Notes: a model not told the origin generated them from the sequence alone. Positions 33,339 through 44,152 are shown, counted from the stretch's first letter. The stretch: DNA of 64,000 bases from Nannobrachium achirus (GCA_963921795.1 OY997660.1:3707999-3771998), one strand, 5' to 3'. Numbers and translations: made by a program.

Positions 33339-33795
33339 CAGGGGTTCCCAAACGTTTTTTTTTGTCTCAGGGCACCCCATATATATTGTTTTAATCCGAG
33401 GCACCCTACATTATAATTTTCACTCCCTGCACCTTATATTCATAGCATATCGTCATTGTCGGGTGGAAACCTTGTATGTCCAAAACGGTTCATTTCGTAT
33501 TTATCATCTATAAAATGTACTAAACTAGTGAAAACAGCAGATTGGCTGTTACACTAGTTTTGTGCGACAGAGGTTTCTGCCTGACAGTGACAATATTTTA
33601 GTGATTATGTTGTGAGGAAAACGTTGAGATAATAGACATTTTGGTTAGAACTGACTGAAAATAACTTTGTACTTCATGTTTAAAATGATACTAAATATTT
33701 TTGCAAGTGTCCAAATAAATATCTAAATGTCCAAATATTATCAAATGACCCCTGGACTGCCACTGTGGCACCCAAGGGTGCCCTGTCACCCCCTG
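33339..33795. mobile_element. Family C hAT MITE, exact CTGTAGAC duplication
   Basis: CAGGGGTTCCCAAACG at the left, CACCCCCTG at the right, and CTGTAGAC at 33331-33338 and 33796-33803. It contains a family B element (33449-33593) whose hairpin has collapsed to CAGATTGGCTG. Confidence 0.88.
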
Positions 33796-34047
33796 CTGTA
33801 GACAGTGTCAGTGACTCCTCCCTCTCCAGCTCCCTTCCACCCCTGGTGTTCTGAATGGGAGAGGCTCCAGACTACTATAGTGCAGTTTATTAGCTGCATT
33901 AGTATATAGTCGGGCCAAGCCAGGCTAGAACAGATAATTAGATATGCACTGTACCGCCACCGGAAATGTTAATGAAATTAACTCACAAATTGCACAGCTC
34001 ACTTCATACTGGCTGTGATTTTTCTGTTATACCAACATAATTTCAAA

Positions 34048-34050
<3 letters not shown>

Positions 34051-34078
<28 letters not shown>
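34051..34078 (+). repeat. (TC)14 tract serving as polypyrimidine tract
   Basis: It lies directly before CATCACAG (34079-34086), so it probably forms the pyrimidine tract of the 5' UTR exon acceptor of lrrc17. Confidence 0.6.
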
Positions 34079-34082
<4 letters not shown>

Positions 34083-34086
34083 ACAG

Positions 34087-34179
34087 GTGTGAGCTGCCTC
34101 CCATGTCGCATCACATCAACAGCAGCCTCCCAAGACTGACCTGATCTGCAAGCCCTCTCCTCTCCTCTCCTATCCTACC
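34087..34179 (+). other. lrrc17: lrrc17 5' UTR part of first coding exon (predicted)
   Basis: After an acceptor-like (TC)n-CATCACAG the sequence runs to the ATG at 34180 without an earlier in-frame start. The upstream non-coding exon and the promoter are not identifiable. Confidence 0.5.
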
Positions 34180-34491
34180 ATGCGTCTCCTAACCGCTCTC
34201 CTCCTCCTGCTACTCCTGCGGTCAGCGGAGCCTCGTCGCGGGGCCCGAGGTTCAGGGGCCAAAAACAAAAACAACAAGGGCCGCTCTCGAGGGGCGGACC
34301 CCGGCGGAGGGGGTGGTGTCGTGCGGGGCCGCGGCCGGCCCTCGGCGGTGCGGCGTCACGCGGGCGACTGTAAGGAGTACGTGGAGGCCGGGGAGAAATA
34401 CCTGGACTGTCAGGACAAACAACTCAGCACCGTCATGGAGGACTGGCCCAATGACATACACCACCTGCTGCTAGCTAGGAATAACATACAG
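34180..34491 (+). CDS. lrrc17: LRRC17, coding exon 1 (residues 1-104)
   Basis: Start of a secreted leucine-rich-repeat protein, which in mammals is reported to restrain RANKL-driven osteoclast formation. Residues 1-18 form a signal peptide (MRLLTALLLLLLLRSAEP). Residues 19-63 are basic and glycine-rich. Cys64 and Cys77 begin the N-terminal cap, followed by the first repeat (HHLLLARNNIQ). The exon ends at CAG 34491 with donor GTTAGT, phase 0, and the next exon continues as VLRDNMFS. The order of motifs matches vertebrate LRRC17 (LARN, NNMF/DNMF, LDLQQN, LLLQHN, YDNPW). The last 37 bases of this exon are repeated in tandem in the intron. Confidence 0.92.
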
Positions 34492-34680
34492 GTTAGTGTT
34501 TACACCACCTGCTGCTAGCTAGGAATAACATACAGGTTAGTGTTTACACCACCTGCTGCTAGCTAGGAATAACATACAGGTTAGTGTTTACACCACCTGC
34601 TGCTAGCTAGGAATAACATACAGGTTAGTGTTTACACCACCTGCTGCTAGCTAGGAAAAATAGACAGGTAAACATACACC
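34455..34680 (+). repeat. 44-bp tandem repeat made from exon end plus splice donor
   Basis: The unit is about 37 bases of exon 1 (ACACCACCTGCTGCTAGCTA ...) plus GTTAGTG from the intron. Donor-like CAG/GTTAG junctions recur at 34491/34492, 34535/34536, 34579/34580 and 34623/34624, and CAG/GTAAAC at 34667/34668, all exactly 44 bp apart. Further diverged copies lie at about 35250-35290, 35648-35690 and 36080-36110. Confidence 0.92.
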
Positions 34681-34705
34681 ACCTGTTAGCATGTTAGCAC
34701 CAGGG

Positions 34706-35232
34706 GCATAGTTCCGCCGATTTAAAAAGATTCCAATACAGAACTAAAACTTCCGATGATTGGCCGCTAGTTGCGCTGTTAAAGCCCCCCCCCCCCCCCC
34801 CCCCCCCCCGGCCGATCGCAAAAAGAATTGTTCTCCATTCATTTTCCCCTTTCATTTTCTAACCTTAATTAACATTTTCATAAATACTTTATGGTTCCTA
34901 TCGCTAGTTAAAAATTGCCTTTCAATCACCATGATATGCGTTTTGTGAAAAAAGGTCCCATTTATGTTAAAATTGATGATAAAGTTGCGGGGGGCGTGGC
35001 CAAATAAACTGATACCAGCCGGCTGTGTTCTTCTTCGTGTGCTTTATTTCGGGAGGCTCCGACCACATTCTCCCATGTATCCCTGCGGTTGCACGTGACC
35101 GTTGGCAGCCAATAGCCTCCTCTGGTCGCATTTCAATCTATGATGGCGACACCCATGCCAAGGACCCAAAATACTTAAATTGCGCTGCATAGAAACCAAT
35201 GGCTTCGCACTGTCCATATATTTTACGGTCTA
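34706..35232. mobile_element. 530-bp interspersed element, second copy
   Basis: Same orientation and content as 17363-17894 (CAGGGGCATAGTTCCGCCG ... GGTCTATGG). It includes a poly-C run of about 26 bases near 34784 that the other copy has only as a short C tract. The flanks show GTTAGCAC on both sides. Confidence 0.65.
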
Positions 35233-35300
35233 TGGCACGTTAGCACTGTATATACACCACCTGCTACTAGCTAGAAATAATATACAGGTATGTATGTACA

Positions 35301-35645
35301 GCAGGGGTCTTCAACGTTTTCAGGCCAAGGACCCCTTAACAGAGAGAGAGAGAGATGAAGCAGGGACCCCCTCTACGTATTGTTTGACACTTAACCACTT
35401 AGAATCATAAGTTAGTAACTTGACCTTTCACTCTGTACTTGGTCTGCTCTTTTTAACCTCCTCTTTGCCAAAAATAGCAGATCTACAAGCTCTTTTTTGC
35501 TAAAGTTCTCCTCAGAATAGGGATGCGAGGCTTCAATTGTTCATTTAAAATAATTATACTTTCACAGAGATAGGATTTTGGCGGCCCCCCTGTAATAACT
35601 CTGAGGACCCCCTATAGGGGTCCCTGACCCCCTGTTGAAGACCCC
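35301..35645. mobile_element. Family D hAT-like MITE
   Basis: CAGGGGTCTTCAACGTTTTC at the left and TGTTGAAGACCCCT at the right. It contains a half palindrome (GCAGATCTACAAGCTC at 35477). The flanks ATGTACA and ATTTACA are similar. It interrupts a 44-bp-type repeat. Confidence 0.7.
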
Positions 35646-35699
35646 TCATTTACACCACCTGCTGCTAGCTAGGAATAGCATACAGGTATGTACTGTACA

Positions 35700-36390
35700 C
35701 CAGCGCTTCTCAACTTTTTCAGGCCGCGAACCCCAAAATAATCGTTTCCATTTTCCATTTTCCATGGAAATGGTGTACGCACACAGTAAAACAAACAAAG
35801 CAAAAAAAACTAAACAATGTCTGACATTGTTTAGTTCTTCTTTTATTTCCCTGAGCCCAGTGTTTTCTAAAGGTCTCAGTCGTTCAGAAATAGTGTTTGT
35901 TCATAAGCTGTCCAGCCGGCCGCGCCCAATGTTGTCTCACCAAACTTCCGGTGTGAGTTCGACACCCAACGTGACAAATCAGACAGCTGGAATCGCGGGG
36001 GAAAGAGAAAATGACTTTGTCGACCTTTCCTTCCATTTGTTCCTAGGAGAGAAACCGTCACAGCATTGGCTGGTCGTGGATATCAGCCACCTGCTACTGG
36101 CTAGCCAATGAAGTGAAACTAAGTGAGAACATACCGCCGTGCAAAGCCAAACTCCACTGAGTTCAGGAATTCCTAGTTTAAATCCTGTCCTCTCCTTCCA
36201 ACTGCATTGTGGGCATAGAGTACAATAGTGTTCTTGTAGCGATGGGGATAATAACTTTAACTGAATATGAAATCCAATCCATGTGAACTTCCAAACACAC
36301 CGTAGTAGCCAGTACAGTAGTTACAGTACAGTACCACTACAGTACAGTAGTTACAGTACCACTACAATACAGTAGTTACAGTACAGTTTA
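35700..36390. other. hAT fragment and TACAGTA-rich sequence
   Basis: A one-ended hAT-like start (GCGCTTCTCAACTTTTTCAG) near 35703 and low-complexity ACAGTACAGTAGTTACAG repeats at 36305-36390. No gene is visible. Confidence 0.4.
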
Positions 36391-36865
36391 CAGTTACAGT
36401 TTACAGTTTAGGCATTTAGCAGATGCTTTTAATCCAAAGTGACTTACAATAAGCAGATAATACATCACTATAATAAATAAATATGTAAGAACATCAACAA
36501 CAATATAACAAATTCATATGAATATAAAAAAACAATTAAATCAGTAAAGAAAAAAAAACATTGAGTGTTTCAGTAGTGCTAAGGGTTTAGGTGGAGTCTG
36601 AAGAGGTGAGTCTTCAGTCCACGGCGAAAGCTAGCGAGTGAGTCCCTTGTTCTAAGTGCGACAGGGAGTTTATTCCACAGTTTGGGGGCCAGGAGGGCAA
36701 ACTGTCTCGGACGAGTGGATTTTTGTCCTGGAGTTTTTTAGCGAGGGTTCTGTCAGCATCCCTGTGTTGGCTGGTCTAAGCGAACGGGTGGGGTTGTAGG
36801 GGTTGATCAGGTTTTGGAGGTATGGAGGAGCCATACCTTTGTACAAAGTTACAGTAGTACACACA
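36391..36865 (-). pseudogene. L2-like LINE tail, minus strand
   Basis: The minus frame reads YNPTRSLRPANTGMLTEP, then a frame change before the expected LWN motif, then a tail with the complement of GCATTTAGCAGATGCTTTTA, a common 3' end of fish LINEs. It inserted into the ACAGTACAGTAG repeat that resumes at 36866. Confidence 0.7.
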
Positions 36866-36972
36866 CCACCACCACTGTACAGTAGTTACAGTACAGTACC
36901 ACTACAGTACAGTAGTGAAACATTCTTTGGTTGTTTAGTTTAGTAGACCGACTGGCCTGGGGTGGACTAATA

Positions 36973-37335
36973 CAGTGGTTCTCAAACTTTTTTGGCTGCA
37001 GTGCCCCATACACTGATTTCTGAAGCCAAGTATACCCTCTTCCTCTGACTACAGCATTTTGCTTATCTAAAGCTCATCCAGTTCCAAAGCCATTATGTCA
37101 AAAATAAAATGGCATAATGGCAAATAAACATTGCTTTCTATTCAATAACAGTTGTACTAGTCCAGTTATTGATGCAATTTGGTTTCACAATTTACAGATG
37201 AGTAGGTTCACACAAAGACTGTCAATGTTTTATCATTGACCATAACAGTATAATACATATTTCCATTTCCCTGTAACCCCTGCAGTACCCCTGCGTACCC
37301 CTAGGGGTACCCGTACCCCCATTTGAGAAACACTG
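36973..37335. mobile_element. hAT MITE, exact GACTAATA duplication
   Basis: CAGTGGTTCTCAAACTTTTT and CATTTGAGAAACACTG flanked by GACTAATA at 36965-36972 and 37336-37343. Confidence 0.88.
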
Positions 37336-37343
37336 GACTAATA

Positions 37344-38480
37344 GACCTGTTTTGGTAATTATTATATTATTACATATTAAGGTCTCTCCACCAAACAGAC
37401 TATACTGTACTTCCAACAGCTTCAAACTGCTTCACACTTCTAGTCTGTTGTAGTCGGCTGGCATTAGTTGGCAAACGTGGCATTTAAAAGTCGAGCAACA
37501 GAACATTGCGTTCAGATGACATCTCGATAACCTGCAGCGCTGGTTTGGTAGTGTTGCCAGGTCTGCTCATCATAAGCGACTTTGGTCTTGTTTTCCTGTA
37601 AAGTCTCTAGTCACATGTTGCTTTTGTCTGGGCTTGTTTCTGAAGTGTAGTTGCTTATTTGGCCTTGCTTTCAACATTATTCTAGAAAATAGCTAATATA
37701 ATAGAGCTGGAATAGAATGGTGAAACTGGTCTCTTCTTTTGGCCTTGTTTTCATAGAACTGGTCGCTTGTTTCACCACAGAATCTGGCAACCGGAGAGCT
37801 GTTTTCTGTCACCAAAACAACACAGCACTATTAATAGGTTTGCTTTAGAGTTGATTGGTGACGGAATTGAGAGTTGAGATTAAGGTGCCGGCTACACAGA
37901 GCTGGATATTTCTGAAGTTAGACATTTGCTAGACATTTTTTTGTGCGGTTGGGACTTGCAGCCACACAAAGCTGGATATTTTGGGCGCGAAGCTGGATAA
38001 TTTTGAAACCGGATAAATAAGTGGAGACATTGAAAAATGTCCGATTCACTGGATCTGTGTAGACATGGAACCCGGATATCTCTGAAGACTTTACTGTGTG
38101 TGTGCTTGTCCCCCTAGTGGAGCTCTGGGGACTCAGATTATTTTAGACCTAGATATCTTTGTCGTGTGGACCTAGATATCTTTCTATGTGGATATCTGAA
38201 AAACCGGGATATATGAAATATCCAGCTCTGTCTGGCCTAGGCCTAAGAATATGGTATTTAGTTAAAATGTGCAACAGGAACATATCTCTGGTTTGTTTAG
38301 GCTTGGTTCTGCAGCAGTAGCAAACTAAAGGTCCACTCGCCTCAATTCTACAGACTCCTTGCAAACGCCTGAGTAGGCCTATAGGTTCAGTTTTTCATCG
38401 ACGGGTTCTGACAGCCCTATCGACGGCAAGTATCTCTTGCCAACAAGGCAAGTTCCTGATGGCTCCCTGTAGGCAGCAAC
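37344..38480. other. No gene recognised; GGATAT-rich repeat
   Basis: Between 37890 and 38230 the phrases GCTGGATATTT and ATATCCAGCTC occur in both orientations (CTACACAGAGCTGGATATTT near the left, ATATCCAGCTCTGTCTGGCC at the right), which suggests a TIR element of about 350 bp. Nothing else is evident. Confidence 0.4.
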
Positions 38481-38534
38481 AGGCACTTTTCGACGGCAAA
38501 TCGTGACCAAATCTATGCGGTTAAAAACTGCCCT

Positions 38535-39660
38535 TATATAACAGGTATGTCCGATGAAGCAATCTGATTGGTTAAAATGGCCATCTACCCGTGATGATAA
38601 CGAGGGGCTACGCTAGCAGTTTTCATGGGAAGGTCAGGGACAGCTGAATGTGGCATTGAATATCTTAATTACAATGATGAAATGGAGTTGACGTATTTTT
38701 AAAAAAATTTAAGGGTAACTGTTGTATGCACAGCCTCGAGTGTAATATTGTGATTATACAACAGTTGTATAATCGCAATAACCCTGGTTAACGGCACTTC
38801 AGCCTACGGAACTCAGCTAGCGCATCGTTCCTGCAGCAATGCTGCTGTGCAGATTATCACGATAATGCACAACCTCTTGTTTAATATCGCTTAATTATAC
38901 GATGGGTATTTCCGACAAAGCAATCTGATTGGTTCAAATAGCTATCTACCCGTCATGATAACGAGCATTACGGCACTGGTCTAATCAACAAAACAACATT
39001 CAGGGGCAGCTAAACGTGCCATTGAATATCTTGATTACAACAAAATGAAGTTGACATATTTTATTTTATCTTAAGGGTAACTGTTAGGGGTGTAACAATA
39101 CTTTTTAATAGCGATTCGATACATATCACGATACATGGTTGACGATATGATACATGGACGATATTGGTTCATTCATGGCGAAAATCGATATAGTAACTAT
39201 TTAGCAAAGAAATTAAATCTGTGTGAAAGGTGTGGGTAGTGCAGGTTTTAAAGGGAAACATGTATTATTATGGATATAAATAAGTAAACACAGTGATTAT
39301 CTGCCAAATACATGGACATTGTATATTGACAAACCTGCAACTTGACATGAACCCAGAGATTACACACATTTATCCATAGACCAGTGTAGTTGTATGGAAA
39401 AGAAAAGTAATTAAAGCCCTCATTTTCATTTTTTCTTCTTAAAAATGCTAAATACAATGCAGAAGTAGGTAGTATCGATACAATCGATTCTTTGCACTGC
39501 CGATTCGATACAATACAAACTCAAACGATACGATTCGATTTTAGCTGTTTTCATTTCGATATACTTCGTTTTTGTAAGTGAAAAACTATATTTCGATGCA
39601 GTTACTAGATGGTTACACCCCTAGTAACTGTTGTAAATCGGTAAGGCACAACCTCTCCTG
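38535..39660. repeat. Two diverged tandem copies of a ~370-bp repeat
   Basis: TCCGATGAAGCAATCTGATT at about 38551 and TCCGACAAAGCAATCTGATT at about 38911 start parallel blocks that both run through a segment with ATTGAATATCTT to AAGGGTAACTGT. The second is interrupted by the hAT element at 39085. Confidence 0.65.
39085..39623. mobile_element. hAT element, exact GTAACTGT duplication
   Basis: TAGGGGTGTAACAATAC and GGTTACACCCCTA flanked by GTAACTGT at 39077-39084 and 39624-39631. The interior is rich in CGATA motifs. Confidence 0.88.
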
Positions 39661-39834
39661 TACTGCTGATTAATTATTACCCCCACACTGTGTGTTAGAG
39701 GAGGCCTCAGCAGCTGGAAGAGAGCAGCCTCCTCAGGATGCATTCCTGAGGAAATCTGACCCTGATCCAAAACGCTGAACAGGAAACGGTGCCCGACAGT
39801 GACCCTGCACCCCTCCTCATCAACAAGAGAACCA

Positions 39835-39835
39835 T

Positions 39836-39924
<89 letters not shown>
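39835..39924 (+). repeat. (CGCA)n then (CA)n microsatellite
   Basis: About nine CGCA units followed by about 26 CA units. Confidence 0.95.
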
Positions 39925-39925
<1 letters not shown>

Positions 39926-40035
39926 GGATTCATTGTGACTGCCACAAACATCATAAGTTCGAAGGAACTTTGCTCTTGAAAATCACCTTATTTACTTTTG
40001 GCCCATTTGGCTCAGGCTTCGTTCTATATCTATGG

Positions 40036-40424
40036 CAGTGTTTCTCAACCACTTTGCCTGGAGACCTTTGGTGTGCCCCTGAGAAGGGTAAAGTGTGCCC
40101 CTTGAAACTGCTTGAAAGCCAGTATTGTATTTATCATTTTAAAAATGATTTCAACTAGTGAAAACAGCTGATCTACAAGCACACAACGCCTCGCACCGCG
40201 AGGCGTTGTGTGCTTGTGTGCTTGTAGTTTTCACTACTGTTGTGTGACAGCCTAGTATGATGAAGCAGGGTGTTACTTAGCGAAGAAACGTACAAATTTG
40301 AAACTTGGAGATACAAGGTTTCTTCCCGACAGTGACGATATTTACACCCCCGTAGTATGTTGTGCCCATGGATTCTTGGGACATGAAAAGTGTGCCCATG
40401 CCGAAAAAAGGTTGAGAAACACTG
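40036..40424. mobile_element. hAT MITE, exact ATCTATGG duplication, carrying family B
   Basis: CAGTGTTTCTCAACC and GGTTGAGAAACACTG flanked by ATCTATGG at 40028-40035 and 40425-40432. A family B element (about 40125-40340) lies inside. Confidence 0.9.
40155..40233. repeat. Palindrome copy (class AGCAC) with duplicated arm end
   Basis: Loop ACC. The right arm has GTGTGCTTGTGTGCTTGTAG, i.e. GTGTGCTT twice, so it is unequal in length to the left arm. Confidence 0.8.
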
Positions 40425-40624
40425 ATCTATGGAATCCCATGTCTGCCACTGAAGGCCTGCTTTAATGGAGGTCAGGGCATTAATTCCATATCACAGTGGC
40501 AGAGTGGTGGAATGCCAAGTTTCCCATGACATATTGATGACCCCCTGCTGATCAGACAGGAACTAGAAAGATGCAATTGGAAATTGCAAGTTTTATCTCT
40601 TATCAAAATGCAAGGAATCGATTC

Positions 40625-41482
40625 CAGGGCCGGATCTACACTATGGGCACTTTGGGCACGTGCCCAGGGGCCCTTGGCATCAGGGGGCCCTCTAATCCGA
40701 ATGAAATACATTAAATGATGCCCCCAAGGCCTAGCCTGGCTCCAGCCAATAGACCCGCCCACTCTCTGAGTGGACTGCATCTCTTGGTCTGGATGTGTCA
40801 TATGACGCGTCTCTTGATACGGTGTCTTGGTGAACCGAGTCCACCGACCAATGAATTCAAAGCAAAAGAGAGAGGGGGGGGGGGGGGGGGGGGTCTAACA
40901 GTAGGCTCGCAGCACTCAGAGAGTGGGAGGGTCGACGGAAGTGTAGTCTTCTTGTGATTGGGGATTTCAAATTTGAAATCCCCTCCCCTTTTCAATCAGA
41001 TAGAATGGAGACACGTTCAGACTCAAGCCCCAGCGTCGAGTCGGAAATCAGGCTACCCAAGGCCCAATCCCCTGATTTTGAGTGTTTTATTGTTGAGAAT
41101 GCTGCTGCTAGTGTGATTGTGTAGGCTATAGTACAATGTGCCACCAGCGCTCGGCTGCTCGCTGCCTACCTGCCTGGCAGCGCACAATGAGCGCTGCAGC
41201 AGCAGCATTTTGGGGGGAAGGATATGGCTTGTTTTGACCATGTAGTTAGTAGTAGTACTATAATAGTACATTGTTATTTATTCTGATTGTCAGTGGCCAC
41301 ACTGCCACTGTTTCTTAACTCAGACTGTTATTGTTTTAAGTGTGTTCACTGGCTGCTGATATCGTTAAGCTACTTTTTAAAATGCTGAAAACAGTTAGTC
41401 TGGAGCCCCGTAACGCGTACGTAGAGGGGGGCCCTTGGAGCTTCAGTGCCCAGGGGCCCTCAGAGGTGTTAATCCTGGCCTG
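40625..41482. mobile_element. hAT-like element CAGGGCCGGAT
   Basis: CAGGGCCGGATCTACACTATGG at the left, with its first 11 bases matching the complement of AATCCTGGCCTG at the right, and mirrored GTGCCCAGGGGCCC blocks inside both ends. It holds a poly-G run at about 40876-40903. No exact target duplication. Confidence 0.5.
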
Positions 41483-41737
41483 GGTGGATTTGACATACGG
41501 CCCAAGTGCCACCAATGTGGGAGGAGTAGCGGAGCAAAATAAAGGTTATGGGGAAAGAAAGAAAGCTGGATGGTTGTTCCAAAATAATAACCACCAGCCT
41601 CTCTCTCTCCATGTGTCATAGAGACAACAGCAAGGGAGAAACTGCCACTCCTCTTGGGAGAACAGGAAGAGTGTGCAGTTTTAGCTACAAAATGTCACAA
41701 GAAAAGGGACAACCAGTAGGACACATGTACTGTATAT
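41483..41737. other. No recognisable feature
   Basis: Intronic sequence without repeat ends or coding frame. Confidence 0.35.
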
Positions 41738-42161
41738 TAGGGCATTCACCAAATATTCGAATATTCGAATATCAAAGTCACTATTCGACGTTGTTCACCG
41801 AAGTCGAATATTTGCTTATTATTATAATTTTGTTATTGTTTTCTCTTTAAAAAAAATATATATATATAGTTTATAAAGCTTGGCTAGATATTTGAACTGG
41901 GGACCCCCACCCTGACAAGCACTTGGAATTGTAGGTATTACATTTAATGTGACTCGGTTCCGCAGTTAAATATTGTGAAAATAGCAGATCTACATGCTCA
42001 CAACGCCTCGCAACGCGAGGCGTTGTGAGCATGTAGATCGGCTATTTGCACAATGTTCGCCTCTTGCTTACTTAATATTTGACAGTTTGGCCAGTCGAAT
42101 ATTCGAATACTTTGAGGTCGAATAATTCGAATTCTAAAAATCATTATTCGTGAATGCCCTA
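41738..42161. mobile_element. hAT MITE, exact CTGTATAT duplication
   Basis: TAGGGCATTCACC and GTGAATGCCCTA flanked by CTGTATAT at 41730-41737 and 42162-42169. The interior has ATTCGAATATTCGAATA palindromes and the hairpin at 41980-42047. Confidence 0.9.
41980..42047. repeat. Palindrome copy (class TGCTC), loop AAC
   Basis: Arms GATCTACATGCTCACAACGC and GCGTTGTGAGCATGTAGATC. Relative to the copy at 13643, both arms changed together (AGCAC to TGCTC and GTGCT to GAGCA). Confidence 0.88.
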
Positions 42162-42324
42162 CTGTATATACCATGTTTTACTTTACCACACCATCTCCTT
42201 TATTGATGTAATTTCATTGATTTCATATTGTTATGTTGTTTGTTGGTAATGTCATATAATTGTAAACGTGCTTTGGCAACATTTTGTGAAATGTCATGCC
42301 AAAATGAAGCCTAGGCTATAACAA

Positions 42325-42835
42325 TTTACAATGTAGGCATTTAGCAGACGCTTTTAATCCAAAGAGACTTACAATAGCAGGTAATACATCAATACAATAA
42401 GCAAGATAATATGTCAGTACATAGACAACAACATAACAATGCATATGAATATCAATCTAGAAAAACAACAACATAGGTAGGTTTCTAACCTAAAAATGCT
42501 ATCTAGCTTCATGTGTGGTCAGGGAAGGGGAGTGTTACAGTAGTGCTATGGGTTTAGGTGGAATCTGAAGAGGTGTGAGTCTGTAGTTCTAATGGAAGCT
42601 AGGGAGTGAGTCTGTAGTTCTAGTGGAAGCTAGGGAGTGAGTCTGTAGTTCTAATGGAAGCTAGGGAGTGAGTCTGTAGTTCTAATGGAAGCCAGGGAGT
42701 GAGTCTGTAGTTCTAGTGGAAGCTAGGGAGTGAGTCTGTAGTTCTAATGGAAGCTAGGGAGTGAGTCTGTAGTTCTAATGGGAGCTAGGGAATGAGTCTG
42801 TAGTTCTAGGTGCGACAGGGAGTTTATTACAGTTT
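42325..42835 (-). mobile_element. L2-like LINE tail with 31-bp minisatellite
   Basis: The complement of the 3' tail motif (GCATTTAGCAGACGCTTTTA) is at 42337. At about 42575-42815 the complement of the 31-bp unit of the 20002 array is repeated about eight times (CTAGGGAGTGAGTCTGTAGT). Confidence 0.75.
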
Positions 42836-43262
42836 ACAGTTTACAGTTTAGGCATTTAGCAGACGCTTTTAATCCAAAGCGACTTACAATAAGCAGATAA
42901 TACATCAATATAATAAACAAGATAACATGTCAGAACACCAACAACAATATAACAAATGCATATGAATATCAATCTAAAAAAAACAATATAATCAGTGAAG
43001 AAAAAAGGATTCTAAAAAAAAACTAAAAACAAATGCTAACTAGCTTCATGTATGGTCATTGAGTGTTTCAGTAGTGCTAAGGGTTTAGGTGGAGTCTGAA
43101 AAGGTGAGTCTTCAGTCCACGGCGAAAGCTGGCGAGTGAGTCCGTTGTTCTAAGTGTGACAGGGAGTTTATTCCACAGCTTGGGGGCCAGGAGGGCAAAC
43201 TGTCTCGGACGAGTGGATTTTTGTCCTGTTATTCCACAGTTTGGGGGCCAGGATGGCAAATT
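42836..43262 (-). pseudogene. Second L2-like LINE tail, single-unit version
   Basis: The minus frame reads FALLAPKLWNKLPVTLRTTD then SLASFRRGLKTHLFRLHLNP. This is the LINE C-terminus without the minisatellite. It shows what the 31-bp unit encoded before expansion. Confidence 0.8.
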
Positions 43263-43265
43263 GTC

Positions 43266-43320
43266 AATTGAATTGAATTGAATTGAATTGAATTGAATTG
43301 AATTGAATTGAATTGAATTG
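43266..43320 (+). repeat. (AATTG)11 pentanucleotide repeat
   Basis: A perfect AATTG array. Confidence 0.95.
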
Positions 43321-43353
43321 ACATGTTTTTCTGAAGGGTCTTCATGACCTCTG

Positions 43354-43876
43354 CAGTGGCGTCAGTTCAGCAAAAGCTAGGGTATGGCAAAGATGGGAGT
43401 CCTCATGGAAAAGAGGCATTACATTTTGTATAACACGGTTCTATTGTGAAAATAGCAGATCTACATGCTCACAACGCCTCGTGCTGCGAGGCGTTGTGAG
43501 CATGTAGATCGGCTATTTTCACAATGTCTGAGAATGGTTGTTCAAGTGCTGCTAAACTTGGCATGTTAGTAAATGTGCTTCAATTATCAATAATGAATTG
43601 CACCTGTGCAGCTGACCTGCTGAACCTGGGAATATACCATTTTGTCAAGATGGGGAGAATACAGTGTGGAGAATATAATTATAATACCTTGTTAAAGTGA
43701 CCATTTTGTAAATGTTTGCATTGGTAGTTATTTCACTGTAATTTAACAACATAATAACCAGCACAGATAGACAAAGAGACATTCATGGATTTATATTTAA
43801 AAGTAACTTTTATTCTCCCCCCTGGACCCAGGGTATGGCAGCTGCATACCCCTGCCATACCCAATTGACGCCCCTG
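43354..43876. mobile_element. hAT-like element ending 21 nt before lrrc17 exon 2
   Basis: CAGTGGCGTCAG and TTGACGCCCCTG ends. The flanks GACCTCTG (43346-43353) and AACCTCTG (43877-43884) agree at 7 of 8 bases. The right target copy is part of the exon 2 pyrimidine tract. A palindrome lies at 43444-43521. It is related to 9341-9807, which lacks this hairpin. Confidence 0.85.
43444..43521. repeat. Palindrome copy (class TGCTC), loop TGC
   Basis: The arms continue outward as ATTGTGAAAATAGC and GCTATTTTCACAAT, so the stem exceeds 35 bp. Confidence 0.88.
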
Positions 43877-43897
43877 AACCTCTGTCTCCCTCCCCAG

Positions 43898-44152
43898 GTT
43901 CTCAGAGACAACATGTTCTCCAGGTTCTCCGCGCTGCGTTCTCTGGACCTCCAGCAGAACCAGATCTCCCTGGTGGAGGACGGGGCGTTCAGTGGTCTGA
44001 GCCGCCTGACCACCCTGCTGCTGCAGCACAACGCGCTGCGCAGCGCCTCCGAGGACACGCTGCTGCCGCTGCCCCGCCTGCAGTACCTCCGCGTCTACGA
44101 CAACCCCTGGAGCTGTGGCTGTGGCCTGGACAGCCTGGTGCGCACCCTGCAG
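43898..44152 (+). CDS. lrrc17: LRRC17, coding exon 2 (residues 105-189)
   Basis: 85 codons, phase 0 at both ends, acceptor CCTCCCCAG and donor GTCAGT. It encodes the core of the first LRR block: LRSLDLQQNQISLVEDGAF, LTTLLLQHNALRSASEDTL and LQYLRVYDNPW, then the start of the C-terminal cap with Cys177 and Cys179. LDLQQN and LLLQHN are characteristic of LRRC17. Confidence 0.95.

Larger units (their letters stand above)
34492..43897 (+). other. lrrc17: lrrc17 intron 1
   Basis: 9.4 kb, bounded by GT and AG. It is filled by the 44-bp repeat, a 530-bp element, several hAT MITEs, two to three LINE tails and microsatellites. No additional exon is recognised. The splice phase on both sides is 0. Confidence 0.85.
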
